Assembly: GCF_019649015.1 (NCBI RefSeq)
Contig: NZ_BLPI01000001.1
Location: 3,219,001 to 3,283,000 of the forward strand
Source of the DNA: Agarivorans litoreus
Lineage (GTDB): Bacteria; Pseudomonadota; Gammaproteobacteria; Enterobacterales; Celerinatantimonadaceae
Direction: 5' to 3'
DNA length: 64,000 nt
Positions 1-9,460 of the stretch are shown one piece after another. A program made the position numbers and the translations under genes. Under the pieces are notes generated by a model that did no database searches, was not told the DNA's origin, and worked only from the letters and a program-made list of their open reading frames with translations. The stretch's first letter is position 1, and every line of letters starts with the position of its first letter.

Positions 1-16
1 CGAGCAAGGTTTTCAC

Positions 17-1540
17 ATGTCGGAACAAACAGAACAAAGTCTGGAACAAGCAGCACAAGAAGAAAATAAACTGATCGCAGAGCGTCGCGCTAAGTTAGAC
101 AAAATTCGCGAAACTTGCTCGGCTAACGGCCACCCAAATGACTTTAAACGTGAGCACCTCGCTGACGATTTACAGCAGCAGTTTGGCGAACAATCTAAAG
201 AAGATTTAGAAGCAGCCGGTAACGTAGCCGCTATTGCTGGTCGTATTATGGCTAAGCGTGGACCATTTTTGGTGATTCAAGATGTATCGGGTCGCATTCA
301 AGCTTACGCGCCTAAGCCGGTGCAAAAAGAGCTAAAAGAAATTGGTGGCTTAGACATTGGCGACATCATTGGTGTTAAAGGTGCGCTGCACAAATCAGGT
401 AAAGGTGACCTTTACGTGAACATGGACGAGTATGCTTTGCTAACTAAAGCCTTGCGTCCATTGCCAGAGAAATTCCACGGTTTAACCGACCAAGAACAGC
501 GTTACCGTCAGCGTTATGTTGATTTGATCGTGAACGACGATTCACGCCAAGCCTTTATGGTGCGCTCCAAGCTGGTAGCCGGCATTCGCCGCTTTATGGA
601 GTCTAAGAACTTTATGGAAGTGGAAACGCCAATGATGCAAGTGATCCCAGGCGGCGCTACTGCCCGTCCATTTATCACTCATCACAACGCGCTAGATCAG
701 CAGATGTTCCTGCGTATTGCACCAGAGCTTTACTTGAAGCGTTTAGTGGTAGGTGGCTTTGAGCGCGTATTCGAAATTAACCGTAACTTCCGTAACGAAG
801 GTCTGTCGCCCCGCCATAACCCAGAATTTACCATGATGGAATTCTACATGGCCTACGCCGACTACAACGATCTCATGGATCTAACCGAAGAAATGCTACG
901 CACTGTTGCGGTTGAGGTTCTAGGTTCTTCTTCTATGCCTTACGGCGACGAGACAGTCGAATTTGCTGGCAGCTACCCGCGCTTGAGCATGTTGCAAGCG
1001 ATTAAGCAGTACAACCCAGAGCATGCCGATATTCAAGCTTTAGATTACGACAAAGTGCAAGACCGCGAGCACATGGTGAGCATTGCTAAATCAGTTGGTG
1101 TTGAAGTAGAGAAGTTCTGGACTTGTGGCCAGCTACTTGAAGAAATCTTCGGTGAGACTGCTGAGCCTAAGCTAATTCAGCCAACCTTTATTACTGAATA
1201 CCCTGCAGAAATTAGCCCGCTAGCGCGTCGTAACGACGACAACGCCTTCATCACAGACCGTTTTGAGTTCTTCATCGGTGGTCGAGAAGTGGCTAATGGC
1301 TTCTCTGAGCTTAATGATGCTGAAGACCAAGATGCACGCTTTAAGGCGCAGGTTGAGGCTAAAGATGCTGGCGATGATGAAGCGATGTTCTACGACGCTG
1401 ACTATATCACCGCTCTAGAGCACGGCTTACCACCAACGGCTGGCCAAGGTATTGGTATTGACCGCCTAGCGATGCTCTTCACCAACACGCACACCATTCG
1501 CGACGTGATTTTATTCCCAGCGATGCGTCCTCAAGCTTAA
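17..1540 (+). CDS. lysS: Lysine--tRNA ligase, class II
   Basis: Charges tRNA(Lys) with lysine in the cytoplasm. The 507-residue protein has the full layout of bacterial LysRS: an N-terminal OB-fold anticodon-binding domain (about residues 60-150) and a class II catalytic domain. Motif 2 is visible as [14 protein letters not shown] (about 257-270), and motif 3 as [10 protein letters not shown] near the C-terminus. Length matches the family. The ATG follows an AAGG ribosome-binding site only a few bases from the window edge. In related bacteria prfB usually precedes lysS, but that cannot be seen here. A strong hairpin terminator follows, so this is the end of its transcription unit. Confidence 0.97.
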   Translation: MSEQTEQSLEQAAQEENKLIAERRAKLDKIRETCSANGHPNDFKREHLADDLQQQFGEQSKEDLEAAGNVAAIAGRIMAKRGPFLVIQDVSGRIQAYAPKPVQKELKEIGGLDIGDIIGVKGALHKSGKGDLYVNMDEYALLTKALRPLPEKFHGLTDQEQRYRQRYVDLIVNDDSRQAFMVRSKLVAGIRRFMESKNFMEVETPMMQVIPGGATARPFITHHNALDQQMFLRIAPELYLKRLVVGGFERVFEINRNFRNEGLSPRHNPEFTMMEFYMAYADYNDLMDLTEEMLRTVAVEVLGSSSMPYGDETVEFAGSYPRLSMLQAIKQYNPEHADIQALDYDKVQDREHMVSIAKSVGVEVEKFWTCGQLLEEIFGETAEPKLIQPTFITEYPAEISPLARRNDDNAFITDRFEFFIGGREVANGFSELNDAEDQDARFKAQVEAKDAGDDEAMFYDADYITALEHGLPPTAGQGIGIDRLAMLFTNTHTIRDVILFPAMRPQA

Positions 1541-1562
1541 GTTCACAAATAAGCTATTAAAG

Positions 1563-1597
1563 GCCATACACTTTTTATAGTGTGTGGCTTTTTTTTT
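1563..1597 (+). terminator. Intrinsic terminator of lysS
   Basis: Inverted repeat GCCATACAC / GTGTGTGGC (one G-T pair) followed by a run of nine T residues, 20 bp after the lysS stop codon. Confidence 0.9.
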
Positions 1598-1694
1598 GTG
1601 CTTTTTCGTTATAGTAGCGATAACGAAGACTAAGCTCATTGAGAGTAAGCTTGGTTTAGTTAAAAGCAATTAGCGTAATTAAGGGAGAAAGGTA

Positions 1695-2147
1695 GTGAAA
1701 ATGCTGTTGTCAGGAATAGTAGTGATTGTACTGGTTGTAGTTGGATTTATGGTCTACAAAAACCTTAGCACTCCAAGTGACCTAGGTTTGCAATCGGGTC
1801 GCTTGGCGCCATTAGCCAGTTCTCCAAATGGGGTGTCTAGTTATGCCGAAGGCGATAAAAAAGTAGCTGCCTTGCCATTTAAAGCCGATTTGAAAAGCAC
1901 CCAACTAGCCGCCTTACGTGCTTTTGCTCATATGCCAAATAATCAAGTCATTAGCCGAGACGAGCAATATGTACACGCGGTTTTTTATAGTCCAACGGTA
2001 GGTTATCGCGATGATGTAGAGTTACACTTCGACCAAGCCGAGCAGTTAGTCCATTTTCGTTCACAATCGCGGGTTGGCTACTCCGATATGGGTATAAATA
2101 ATCAGCGATATCAAGAGTTTGCTAAGTTATACCTAGAAGCCAAATAA
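1695..2147 (+). CDS. DUF1499 family membrane-anchored protein
   Basis: A 150-residue protein of unknown function. Residues 5-22 form one hydrophobic segment (signal anchor), and the remainder is soluble and probably periplasmic. The C-terminal part has the DUF1499 signature: a VELHFD strand followed by the FRSQSRVGYSDMGINNQR block, which is typical of the family. The start is a GTG at 1695 behind AAGGGAG; an ATG two codons later at 1701 is also possible because AAAGG lies 8 bp before it. The gene stands alone between the lysS terminator and the following binding-protein gene. Family assignment is by motif recognition; no biochemical role is claimed. Confidence 0.75.
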   Translation: MKMLLSGIVVIVLVVVGFMVYKNLSTPSDLGLQSGRLAPLASSPNGVSSYAEGDKKVAALPFKADLKSTQLAALRAFAHMPNNQVISRDEQYVHAVFYSPTVGYRDDVELHFDQAEQLVHFRSQSRVGYSDMGINNQRYQEFAKLYLEAK

Positions 2148-2252
2148 TTACCGTAAAAGCGTGAGCCAAGTTGCAGTTAGCGCAGCTTGGCTTTACCTAA
2201 TGGAGTTTATTGGCTTAGCTTAAGGGTATTCTCATTGGTAGTTGGTGATGCC

Positions 2253-3242
2253 GTGAAAGCATGTCTGTTTAGTCTGTTGATTCTTGTAAGCTGTCAATCT
2301 CTTGCAAACGAAATTTCCTCAAAACCCCGTTTTTTGGTGGTTCCCAAAACCGTTACTAATCCTTTTTTTGATGATGTAGAAAAGGGCTGTTTACAAGCTG
2401 CCGCTGAGTTAGATGTAGAGTGTGTCTACCTTGGCCCTGAAGAAGCCGATGCCCGTTACCAAGATCAAATAATTTCTCAGCAAATTGAGCAAGGCTTAGA
2501 CGGCATTTCGGTGTCGGTGATTAACTCTCGGGTGCTTACTCACCGCAGCATGCAATTGGCCAAGCAAAGTCAAATTCCCGTAGTGACATTTGATTCTGAT
2601 TTTTCTGAAAAAGCCTTGGCTGCCGATCCCAAATTACGACATAGCTACATTGGAACCGATAACTTTCAGTTTGGCTTTCAGTTGGGGCGTTTAACCCAAG
2701 CCTTAAAGCCGCAAGGAGGCTCGTTCTGCATTATTACCGGGCATAAGGGCGCGGCCAATTTGATAGAGCGTATTAGCGGGGTGTATGCCGGCTTAGGGTT
2801 TAACAATAACAGCGGTAAAAGTGATTTATGGGAGGAGCTTAGTCGCTGCCCAATCTATTCCGATGACGACGCTAATCGCTCGCTAAATAATCTTGATAGA
2901 ATGCTACGGTTACATCAATACGAGCCTAAGTTGCTTGATGTAATTATTACTGTTGGTGCGTGGCCGCAAACCTTGGAGTTTAAATACTCAGACCTTGTGT
3001 CACCGCATAGAGATAGTTTAGCGTCAAAGCGTTTATTGCTTATTTTTGGCGACACCCTCGAAGTACAAAAACGTTTGTTAGCACAAGGCTTAGCTCATGG
3101 TAATGTTGGTCAGTCGCCTTACGATATGGGCTACCAATCGATTTATACGCTGTATAGCATTCACCAAGGTAAGACGGTAGAACCATTAATACACACCAAG
3201 CTGGAACGCTGTGTATTTGGTCAAATACCTATGTGCCAGTAG
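2253..3242 (+). CDS. Periplasmic substrate-binding protein, type 1 fold (sugar/TorT-like)
   Basis: A secreted ligand-binding protein of about 329 residues. From the GTG at 2253 the protein begins MKACLFSLLILVSCQSLA, a normal signal peptide. The open frame continues upstream to a TTG at 2187, but that would place 22 poorly conserved residues before the signal, so 2253 is preferred. The mature part reads like a periplasmic-binding-protein-I fold: VPKTVTNPFFDDVEKGC at the start, GLDGISVSV, IPVVTFDSD, YIGTDNFQFG and an NVGQSPYDMGYQ hinge region. No ABC permease, ATPase or two-component sensor gene is adjacent. It may therefore serve a distant transporter or act as a ligand-sensing partner, as TorT or LuxP do. 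The ligand is unknown. Confidence 0.7.
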   Translation: MKACLFSLLILVSCQSLANEISSKPRFLVVPKTVTNPFFDDVEKGCLQAAAELDVECVYLGPEEADARYQDQIISQQIEQGLDGISVSVINSRVLTHRSMQLAKQSQIPVVTFDSDFSEKALAADPKLRHSYIGTDNFQFGFQLGRLTQALKPQGGSFCIITGHKGAANLIERISGVYAGLGFNNNSGKSDLWEELSRCPIYSDDDANRSLNNLDRMLRLHQYEPKLLDVIITVGAWPQTLEFKYSDLVSPHRDSLASKRLLLIFGDTLEVQKRLLAQGLAHGNVGQSPYDMGYQSIYTLYSIHQGKTVEPLIHTKLERCVFGQIPMCQ

Positions 3243-3304
3243 CGTACAAGTGTTGAAACGGTCCCTGTGTCAGGTGGTAAACTTCTCGTAGGTGCTTAAC
3301 TTGC

Positions 3305-3865
3305 TTAAGCAAGCACCATAGGAGCAGCAATTTGGTCGGCGCTTTGTTGATCTTTTAGCTGAGCAACTAAGGCTAGGCTGAATTCAATGGCAGTGCCGGG
3401 GCCTTGGCTAGTAATGAGCTTATGTTCTTGGTCAACCACGACTCGGTCTGCACTTAATTGGTTTTGCGGTAGCTGCTGTTGAAAGCCAGGGTGGCAAGTT
3501 ACCGCGGCATCACCCAGTAAATTATGCTCTGCTAGTACTACTGCAGGAGCTGCACAAATTGCGGCTAACCATTGCTTTGCTTTACGTTGCTTAAGCATGG
3601 CAATGAGTGATTCACAATCTCGGAAAGCCTCACTACCGAGAACACCACCGGGTAATACCAACATGTCGTAGTCTGCAGCGTCTATTTCACTAATGTGTAT
3701 ATCGGCCGTCAGCTTTACGCCGCGAGAGGCAACAATATCTAAGCGCTTGTTGGCTTCTATACTCACTACGTCTACGATAATCTCGGCTCGGCGTAATACA
3801 TCGATAATGCTTACGGCTTCAATTTCTTCACTGCCAGAGGCTATAGCTACCATCACTTTAGTCAT
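3305..3865 (-). CDS. yajL: DJ-1/PfpI family protein YajL
   Basis: A 186-residue member of the DJ-1 superfamily closest to E. coli YajL, described as an oxidative-stress chaperone and protein deglycase-like enzyme. The conserved acidic residue lies in GSEEIEAV (about residue 14), and the nucleophilic cysteine in AAICAAPAVVL (about residue 104) occupies the expected nucleophile elbow. Length matches the family. Its start overlaps the 3' end of panE by 8 bp, so the two genes are probably co-transcribed and translationally coupled. The panE-yajL pair beside yajQ mirrors the E. coli gene order. Confidence 0.9.
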   Translation of the reverse strand: MTKVMVAIASGSEEIEAVSIIDVLRRAEIIVDVVSIEANKRLDIVASRGVKLTADIHISEIDAADYDMLVLPGGVLGSEAFRDCESLIAMLKQRKAKQWLAAICAAPAVVLAEHNLLGDAAVTCHPGFQQQLPQNQLSADRVVVDQEHKLITSQGPGTAIEFSLALVAQLKDQQSADQIAAPMVLA

Positions 3866-4781
3866 TGTGTTTCTCCAATCGCTGGATCTGTTGCAGCATG
3901 TATTGATTGTGTGGACAAGCCAATTGATGTTTCGCAGCCTGCTTAACTATATAACCATTAATGTAGTCTATTTCACTAAGGCGTTTGTGGTGTATGTCTT
4001 GCTGCATAGAGGAAAAGTTATTGGCCGTTGCTTTCGCTACCTGCAACACCGTTTTGTGTAGGTCATCGGCACTTAAATCAAGCTGTTCTACAGCGGCTAC
4101 TTGGCTAACTTCTTGACAAAGTGCGGCAATATCTTTGTTAAACCGTGTATCTAGCAATTCGCCGTTTCGGCATTGCTGCAATGCAGTGAGAGGGTTAATA
4201 CAGCAATTGATTGCTAGTTTTCGCCACAGAGCGGGGTAAATATTGTCTTGCCAACTTGCGCTTGGCAATGCTTGCTCAAGAGCCATCAAATCTTGCGGCT
4301 TTGTGGCGTTTTTTAGGTAAGGCCCAACAACCAGCTGACCCAAGCCCGTGTGTTTTAGTTGTAGTTGGGTATTCGTCTTTTCTTGAATAAGCGCGCCATG
4401 AGTATTACTGGCTAAATACAACTGCTGGGGAGCGAGTTTATCTATGATCTCATGGTCTGCGCCCATCCCGTTAACCACTAGCATTAGTTTGCAATTGTCG
4501 GGTAGTTCCAACGCAGATAACGCTAGTTTTACTTGATGGGCTTTTACACATAGCAGTAACCAACGGCAACTAGGCAAGCTGCAAAATACCTTTAAGTTGT
4601 TTGTAATGACGCCATATTCAAGGCTATCGAGTTGCAGTGTTAGGTCTTGATTATGCTTTAAGCGGGAGTCAACAAAACACACTTTTTGTTGTTGATGGCT
4701 CAACAAGCTGGCCAGTAAGCCACCTACGGCACCCGCGCCAATGATGGCAAAGTCGTAATAGGGTTTTGCAGAAACAGTCAT
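3858..4781 (-). CDS. panE: 2-dehydropantoate 2-reductase
   Basis: NADPH-dependent reduction of ketopantoate to pantoate, a step of pantothenate and CoA synthesis. The N-terminus carries the Rossmann motif GAGAVGG (about residues 13-19 of the 307-residue form). Further on come the CVKAHQ segment, with the family lysine, and WRKLAINCCINPLTAL, containing the second catalytic-lysine region. The family's usual length is about 300. I place the start at the ATG at 4781; a GTG four codons upstream at 4793 is an alternative. It is transcribed divergently from yajQ and overlaps yajL. Confidence 0.9.
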   Translation of the reverse strand: MTVSAKPYYDFAIIGAGAVGGLLASLLSHQQQKVCFVDSRLKHNQDLTLQLDSLEYGVITNNLKVFCSLPSCRWLLLCVKAHQVKLALSALELPDNCKLMLVVNGMGADHEIIDKLAPQQLYLASNTHGALIQEKTNTQLQLKHTGLGQLVVGPYLKNATKPQDLMALEQALPSASWQDNIYPALWRKLAINCCINPLTALQQCRNGELLDTRFNKDIAALCQEVSQVAAVEQLDLSADDLHKTVLQVAKATANNFSSMQQDIHHKRLSEIDYINGYIVKQAAKHQLACPHNQYMLQQIQRLEKHND

Positions 4782-4902
4782 AAATAGACTCACTAATCTA
4801 ACAAAATTGGCGCTAGCGTTACCGCAAGCGATACTCTTTTAGTGGTAACGGGATATAATGCAGCAATTTTCGCATAAGGCCAGATTTTAGGGGAGAGAAA
4901 AC

Positions 4903-5385
4903 ATGCCTTCATTTGACATTGTTTCTGAGATAGATGCTAACGAAGTTCGCCATGCTTGTGATAACGCGATACGAGAACTGGAAACACGTTTTGATTTTCG
5001 TGGTGTAGAAGCCAGCTTCGAATACAAAGATGAGTCAATTAAGATGACTGCTGAGGCTGAGTTTCAGTTACAGCAAATGCTACATATTTTGCGTGGCACT
5101 TTAGTAAAGCGCTCGGTTGATGCTAAGTCGATTGATTTAGCTTCGGTAACCCGTAGCGGCAAAACACACTCTCAAGTGGTTAACTTTAAAAATGGGATTG
5201 ATCAAGCCACCGCTAAAAAAGTGGTTAAGCAGATCAAAGATGCCAAGCTAAAAGTTCAGGCCTCTATTCAAGGTGAACAAGTACGTGTTACCGGCAAAAA
5301 GCGTGATGACCTGCAAGCGGCAATGGCATTGGTACGCAGTGGTGAATACGACCAACCGTTCCAGTTTAATAACTTTCGCGACTAA
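4903..5385 (+). CDS. yajQ: YajQ family nucleotide-binding protein
   Basis: A 160-residue protein matching YajQ (UPF0234) from end to end, including the N-terminal [11 protein letters not shown], the FDFRG block and the C-terminal [10 protein letters not shown]. Members bind nucleotides or tRNA in vitro, and a Xanthomonas homologue binds cyclic di-GMP; which applies here is not known. The ATG follows a GGGGAGAG ribosome-binding site. The gene stands alone, divergent from panE, and ends in a clear terminator. Confidence 0.95.
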   Translation: MPSFDIVSEIDANEVRHACDNAIRELETRFDFRGVEASFEYKDESIKMTAEAEFQLQQMLHILRGTLVKRSVDAKSIDLASVTRSGKTHSQVVNFKNGIDQATAKKVVKQIKDAKLKVQASIQGEQVRVTGKKRDDLQAAMALVRSGEYDQPFQFNNFRD

Positions 5386-5416
5386 GGCTGAATAGCCAAG
5401 GTTTGTTGGACTAGAT

Positions 5417-5439
5417 AAACCGCCATCTGGCGGTTTTTT
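5417..5439 (+). terminator. Intrinsic terminator of yajQ
   Basis: Hairpin AACCGCC / GGCGGTT with a 4-base loop followed by TTTTTT, about 30 bp after the yajQ stop codon. Confidence 0.9.
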
Positions 5440-5654
5440 GTGTTTGGCGCTAATCTCAAAAACTTTTTAGTAAAAAAGCTCCTATAAAGGGCCAAGTTTA
5501 TAGTTGTTAAGCCTCATTACTATGTCGGTGAAATAATAAGTAATAAACAATGTATGTGTTTACCTAGTAGTGATGTTGAGCCGCAATTAACCGTTTGCTA
5601 GCGACATAGAAGTGATCTGCGCGCAACTTAGCGCCTAGTTGCATCCGAAAGTGG

Positions 5655-7013
5655 CTAGGCTTGTTTGTTCGATTCGTTGTGCGCCAATATCTTGGTAAAA
5701 TAGCCTTTCAAGCTGAGTAACATGATTAAACTTGGCACAACCATCACCGCGGTTAAAATGAAAAACAGCGGCCAAGATTCTAAATAGTCTGCCAAGCTGC
5801 CGCTGAAAGAGGCGAGCGTGGTTCGGCCTAAGTTGCCCAAACTGGCGAGCAAGGCGTATTGGGTTGCCGAGAACGCTTGGCCAGTAAGCACTGTTAAAAA
5901 CGAAACAAAGGCTACGGTGGCAAAGGCGCTGGTAAAGTTATCGACGATAATAGTAGCTAAAAATAGTTGTTCATCTGGGCCAGTAGCAGCAATCCAAGCA
6001 AACATTAAGTTACTGCTAGCCATAGCAATACCACCTAATATAAGCCCCTTAATAATGCCAAAGCGCACATTAAAGGCACTGCCAACAATGGTAAATATTA
6101 CCGTTGCACCCCAACCAATAAGTTTAGAGTAATGGCCAATTTGCTCGTTACTAAAGCCTACTTCGCGGTAGAAAGTAATTGACATGCGGCCTAAGAAGGC
6201 TTCGCCAATTTTGAATAGAAACACAAACAGCAACAAGGTTATGGCTACGCGCACCCCGTTGCGGCGGAAAAAATCTAAAAAGGGTTCGGCAACCGTTACT
6301 GTTAACCAAGCTACCAAAGGTGATTTAGTGCCAAGATATTGAGCATGGCGCGCTTCGGCTTGTTGTTGCAATGCTTCACGGTTGCTAATAGGTTCTTTCA
6401 CTAACACGGTAAAGAGCATCAGTAGCGCAACAATGAAACACATGCCTAAATAGACACCATTCCAACCAATGCTGTCGGCGTTAATAAATGCCAAATACCC
6501 CGGTAGAGAATAACCCGTCCACCAACCGATTACCGCCATGGCCGAGGCTTGTGGTAAACGGTGTGAATCGCTATTTGCAAAGGTATCGATACGGTAAGCA
6601 TCAATGGCAATATCTTGGGTGGAAGAGGCAGTGGCGATGCACAAGGCCAGCAGCGAGGTAAAGACCAAGCTGTTGGCGGGGTCAAACTGGGCAATGCCAA
6701 AGGTACACAGCAACACGATACCTTGGCACAAAAATATCCAACTTCTACGTTGGCCGAGCCAAGCATGTAAAACAGGAAGTTTTACTCTATCAACTAAGGG
6801 AGCCCATAAAAAATTGATGGCATACACGGTAAATACCGAGCCAAAAAAGCCAATGGCTGAGCGTGACAAACCGGCGTCGGTAAGCCAGCCCGACATATTT
6901 GAGCCAATTAGTACCCACGGAAAACCGCTGGCACAACCGAGCATAAATACCCAAAGCAATCGTTTATCTAAATAAGAACGTAGGGTCTGAGACCAATTTA
7001 GCGATGAGTTCAT
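5655..7013 (-). CDS. ampG: AmpG family muropeptide MFS transporter
   Basis: An inner-membrane permease that in the AmpG family imports GlcNAc-anhydroMurNAc peptides for cell-wall recycling. The protein has 452 residues and about 12 hydrophobic segments. The N-terminal WVFMLGCASGFPWVLIGSNM and the SSTQDIAIDAYRID stretch are hallmark AmpG sequences. It is last in a leftward cluster with the cyclophilin and yajG (21 bp after the cyclophilin start-side gap), as in E. coli, where yajG and ampG are adjacent. The assignment is strong by motif. Substrate specificity among the two or three AmpG paralogues found in some genomes cannot be decided from sequence alone. Confidence 0.9.
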   Translation of the reverse strand: MNSSLNWSQTLRSYLDKRLLWVFMLGCASGFPWVLIGSNMSGWLTDAGLSRSAIGFFGSVFTVYAINFLWAPLVDRVKLPVLHAWLGQRRSWIFLCQGIVLLCTFGIAQFDPANSLVFTSLLALCIATASSTQDIAIDAYRIDTFANSDSHRLPQASAMAVIGWWTGYSLPGYLAFINADSIGWNGVYLGMCFIVALLMLFTVLVKEPISNREALQQQAEARHAQYLGTKSPLVAWLTVTVAEPFLDFFRRNGVRVAITLLLFVFLFKIGEAFLGRMSITFYREVGFSNEQIGHYSKLIGWGATVIFTIVGSAFNVRFGIIKGLILGGIAMASSNLMFAWIAATGPDEQLFLATIIVDNFTSAFATVAFVSFLTVLTGQAFSATQYALLASLGNLGRTTLASFSGSLADYLESWPLFFILTAVMVVPSLIMLLSLKGYFTKILAHNESNKQA

Positions 7014-7040
7014 TTATAGCTCGGTTAAGTTGTGGCGAGT

Positions 7041-7619
7041 TTACGGTTGGCTTTCGTCAACAATGACTACATCTTCAATAATCACTTTTTCCATAGGCAC
7101 ATTGCGCATGCCAGGGATAGGACCTGTTTTAGTTGGCTTGCTTACAATTCTATCCACTACGTCCATGCCTGAAGTGATCTCTGCAAATACCGTGTAGCCG
7201 TATTTATTTGCGCTGCCGTCTAAATAGGCATTATCGATAACGTTGATGAAAAACTGACGAGTAGCACTGTGTGGGTCGTTAGTGCGTGCCATAGCAACGG
7301 TGCCACGCTTGTTGCTCAAGCCGTTTTTCGACTCGTTTTCTACTGGGCGATAGGTATCTACTTTTTCGTAGTTAATTGAGTAGCCGCCACCTTGCACCAT
7401 AAAGTTAGAAATGGTGCGATGAAATAACGTACCTTTAAAGCTGCCGTCTTCTACATAGCGAAGGAAGTTAGCGACAGTTTTTGGCGCAGCTTCGGCATTC
7501 AGTTCCATTTCAAATTCACCTTGGTTAGTGATGAATTTTAAGGTTTGTGCACTAGCGCCAAGACTTAATGTAGCGAAAACACAAGCCACCAAGGTGTTAC
7601 GGAAAATGCCCAAGTTCAT
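7041..7619 (-). CDS. Periplasmic cyclophilin-type peptidyl-prolyl isomerase
   Basis: Catalyses cis-trans isomerisation of prolyl bonds, probably in the periplasm. The first 24 residues are a signal peptide ending in GASA. The cyclophilin domain follows, with the catalytic arginine in FHRTISNFMVQGGG (about residue 67) and the RQFFINV and YTVFAEI core strands. Length (192) is close to PpiA. Its ATG overlaps the yajG stop in an ATGA junction, so translation is coupled to yajG. The substrate pocket lacks the tryptophan of eukaryotic cyclophilin A, as is normal in bacterial forms. Confidence 0.9.
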   Translation of the reverse strand: MNLGIFRNTLVACVFATLSLGASAQTLKFITNQGEFEMELNAEAAPKTVANFLRYVEDGSFKGTLFHRTISNFMVQGGGYSINYEKVDTYRPVENESKNGLSNKRGTVAMARTNDPHSATRQFFINVIDNAYLDGSANKYGYTVFAEITSGMDVVDRIVSKPTKTGPIPGMRNVPMEKVIIEDVVIVDESQP

Positions 7620-8206
7620 AATTGATACTCCAATACTTCAATAAGTTGCGGGTCGTTAGCGATTTGTGTCAGTAGTTCAGAAAGCTGTTGGCTCATGGCT
7701 TCGCTTTGCTTGTTTACGTTGACAGAAAACGCACCTTCATTAGTGTGGGTGGAACGAAATTGTTTGCTTAAGGTTTTGTGAGGGGTGTCGATAGTCACCT
7801 TTAAACGCATAACAGAACTGGCGGCATGTTTAACGCTGCTTTCTTCTACTTTGTTGGCCAGTTCTAGAATATCGATGGTAATTAGGTTTGGTGAGTCTGG
7901 CACAAAACCAATGCCTTGCTGTTGCCAAGCACTCGAGAGCTGTTGCTCGATGTTTTGACGCAAATTGTTGCCGCTTGAAATCAGCTGGGCTTGTTCTTCA
8001 CCTTCTTGGTGAATGCTAATTAAAAACCGGTTGCTGCGTAAATCTTGAGATTTTATTGCAGCAATGATTGAGTGTTGAACCGAATCATTAACCTCAATGC
8101 TTGGGGTTAATGCGACTTGCTGCGGTTGGCTGCTGCAGGCGCTAAGCCCTAATACGCCGCTAATTAGCAAAGCGGGTAATAAAAACTGAGTTTTCAAGTT
8201 GTTCAC
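7616..8206 (-). CDS. yajG: YajG family lipoprotein
   Basis: A 196-residue lipoprotein. The signal peptide ends in the lipobox GLSAC (cysteine at about residue 24), so the mature protein is predicted to be lipid-anchored. The conserved YajG features are present: an SQDLRSNRFLISI segment, an alternating beta/alpha core and a final hydrophobic helix. The role is unknown even in E. coli. The start is a GTG at 8206 behind an AAGGTGAA ribosome-binding site. First gene of the leftward yajG-ppi-ampG operon. Confidence 0.85.
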   Translation of the reverse strand: MNNLKTQFLLPALLISGVLGLSACSSQPQQVALTPSIEVNDSVQHSIIAAIKSQDLRSNRFLISIHQEGEEQAQLISSGNNLRQNIEQQLSSAWQQQGIGFVPDSPNLITIDILELANKVEESSVKHAASSVMRLKVTIDTPHKTLSKQFRSTHTNEGAFSVNVNKQSEAMSQQLSELLTQIANDPQLIEVLEYQL

Positions 8207-8219
8207 CTTAATGAGTGGA

Positions 8220-9362
8220 TTAACGCTTAGTGCTGCTCAGAATAACAAATTTGTTATTGCTCGCCAGTAACTTATAACCGCCAAAGTAAGATTTTAATAG
8301 TGGGTGATAGCCCAAGTGTCGGTTAGCTACCACTATCAGTTGGCCGCCACTGCGTAAGCAGCGTTTAGCATCGCGAAACATTTGTTGGGCAATATGCGTA
8401 GAAATGGTGTTTTGTTGATGAAAAGGCGGATTACATAATACGAGATCGGCACTGTTGTCGGCTTGATGCTGCAAAGCGTTATCGTGGTTAAACTCACAAT
8501 CGGCTAATCGCTCTGGAAAGTTTAAGCTTACATTATTTTTTGCCGAGGCTAAGGCCATAGCCGATTCGTCACAAAAAGAGACTTTAGCTTTTGCATAATG
8601 TTTGAGTGCTTGTAAACCCAGTAGGCCATTGCCACAACCCAAATCAACCACTGCTTCAAAATCGCCCTGCGGAAAATTGTCTAACATAAAGCGACTGCCA
8701 ATATCTAACTTGCCGAAGCAAAATACATTAGCGTGGTCGTTTAGCTTGAATTGGTGCTCTGCAACTTTCCATTGTTTGGGATAAGGGCTAATTGAACTAA
8801 TACCCTGATAGTGGCCAAACAATAAGCGGGCTTTTTTCTTTGCCAGCGAAGTGCTTACCTCGCCTAGGTGTTTTTCAAATAAAGAGAAAACTGACTTAGG
8901 TAAGTTCTTTAGCATTACTCCACAGGCAAAAAGGCTATCAGCCGACAATATTGCTTGCAGTGCAATTAGTTGGTATTCCAAATAATTTAAGCTTTTGGGC
9001 TGACGCATTAACACCATATCACTGGCTGGAAGGCTATCGGTGCTGCTAAGCAGAGTGAGCCGCCCGTCCATGGTTAAGTTATTTGCTTTTACGTTCTCAG
9101 CTAAGGCTTGTTGTGCAATAAAGGAGTCGCTTAACCAATGTATTTGGCTATCGGCAAACTCAGGGGCGGCCAACACAGCACAGGCTAGCGCGCCAAATTC
9201 ATCGTTCATAATGAGTATGCGTTTGGCTGTGGTGGTTTGCTCAAAGGCAAAGTTGAGCATTAGTTCATCAGCAGCATTCCATGCTTGTAAATCGTTAGTC
9301 GCCTGTTTGGGGTAGCGCGATAAGCTCAAATTGAGCGAGTTAATTTGCAATTCATGACTCAT
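8220..9362 (-). CDS. rlmG: 23S rRNA (guanine-N2) methyltransferase RlmG
   Basis: Transfers a methyl group from S-adenosylmethionine to N2 of G1835 in 23S rRNA. The 380-residue protein has the two-domain RsmC/RlmG layout. The N-terminal half is a degenerate methyltransferase-like domain. The C-terminal half has motif I VVDLGCGNGLLG (about residues 238-249) and the catalytic NPPFH motif (about 311-315). It lies 14 bp upstream of yajG on the same strand, so read-through is possible. Assigned to RlmG rather than RsmC from length and overall pattern. Confidence 0.9.
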   Translation of the reverse strand: MSHELQINSLNLSLSRYPKQATNDLQAWNAADELMLNFAFEQTTTAKRILIMNDEFGALACAVLAAPEFADSQIHWLSDSFIAQQALAENVKANNLTMDGRLTLLSSTDSLPASDMVLMRQPKSLNYLEYQLIALQAILSADSLFACGVMLKNLPKSVFSLFEKHLGEVSTSLAKKKARLLFGHYQGISSISPYPKQWKVAEHQFKLNDHANVFCFGKLDIGSRFMLDNFPQGDFEAVVDLGCGNGLLGLQALKHYAKAKVSFCDESAMALASAKNNVSLNFPERLADCEFNHDNALQHQADNSADLVLCNPPFHQQNTISTHIAQQMFRDAKRCLRSGGQLIVVANRHLGYHPLLKSYFGGYKLLASNNKFVILSSTKR

Positions 9363-9460
9363 ATTGGATTTGTATGCTGCAGGCCTTGATTAGTGGCAGC
9401 AGTGTATCTAAGTTGAGGGCTAAACTAAAGTAACACCCATATGGAAATAGGCTGTCGTAC

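Noticed and set aside
1-16. prfB upstream of lysS
   Set aside because: Only 16 bases are visible, so the usual neighbour cannot be confirmed.
2187-2252. Upstream TTG start for the binding protein
   Set aside because: It would add residues before a normal signal peptide, and the GTG at 2253 gives a standard one.
5818-6132. Open frames opposite ampG and other large genes
   Set aside because: They are antisense shadows of well-supported coding sequences and have no ribosome site or recognisable family.
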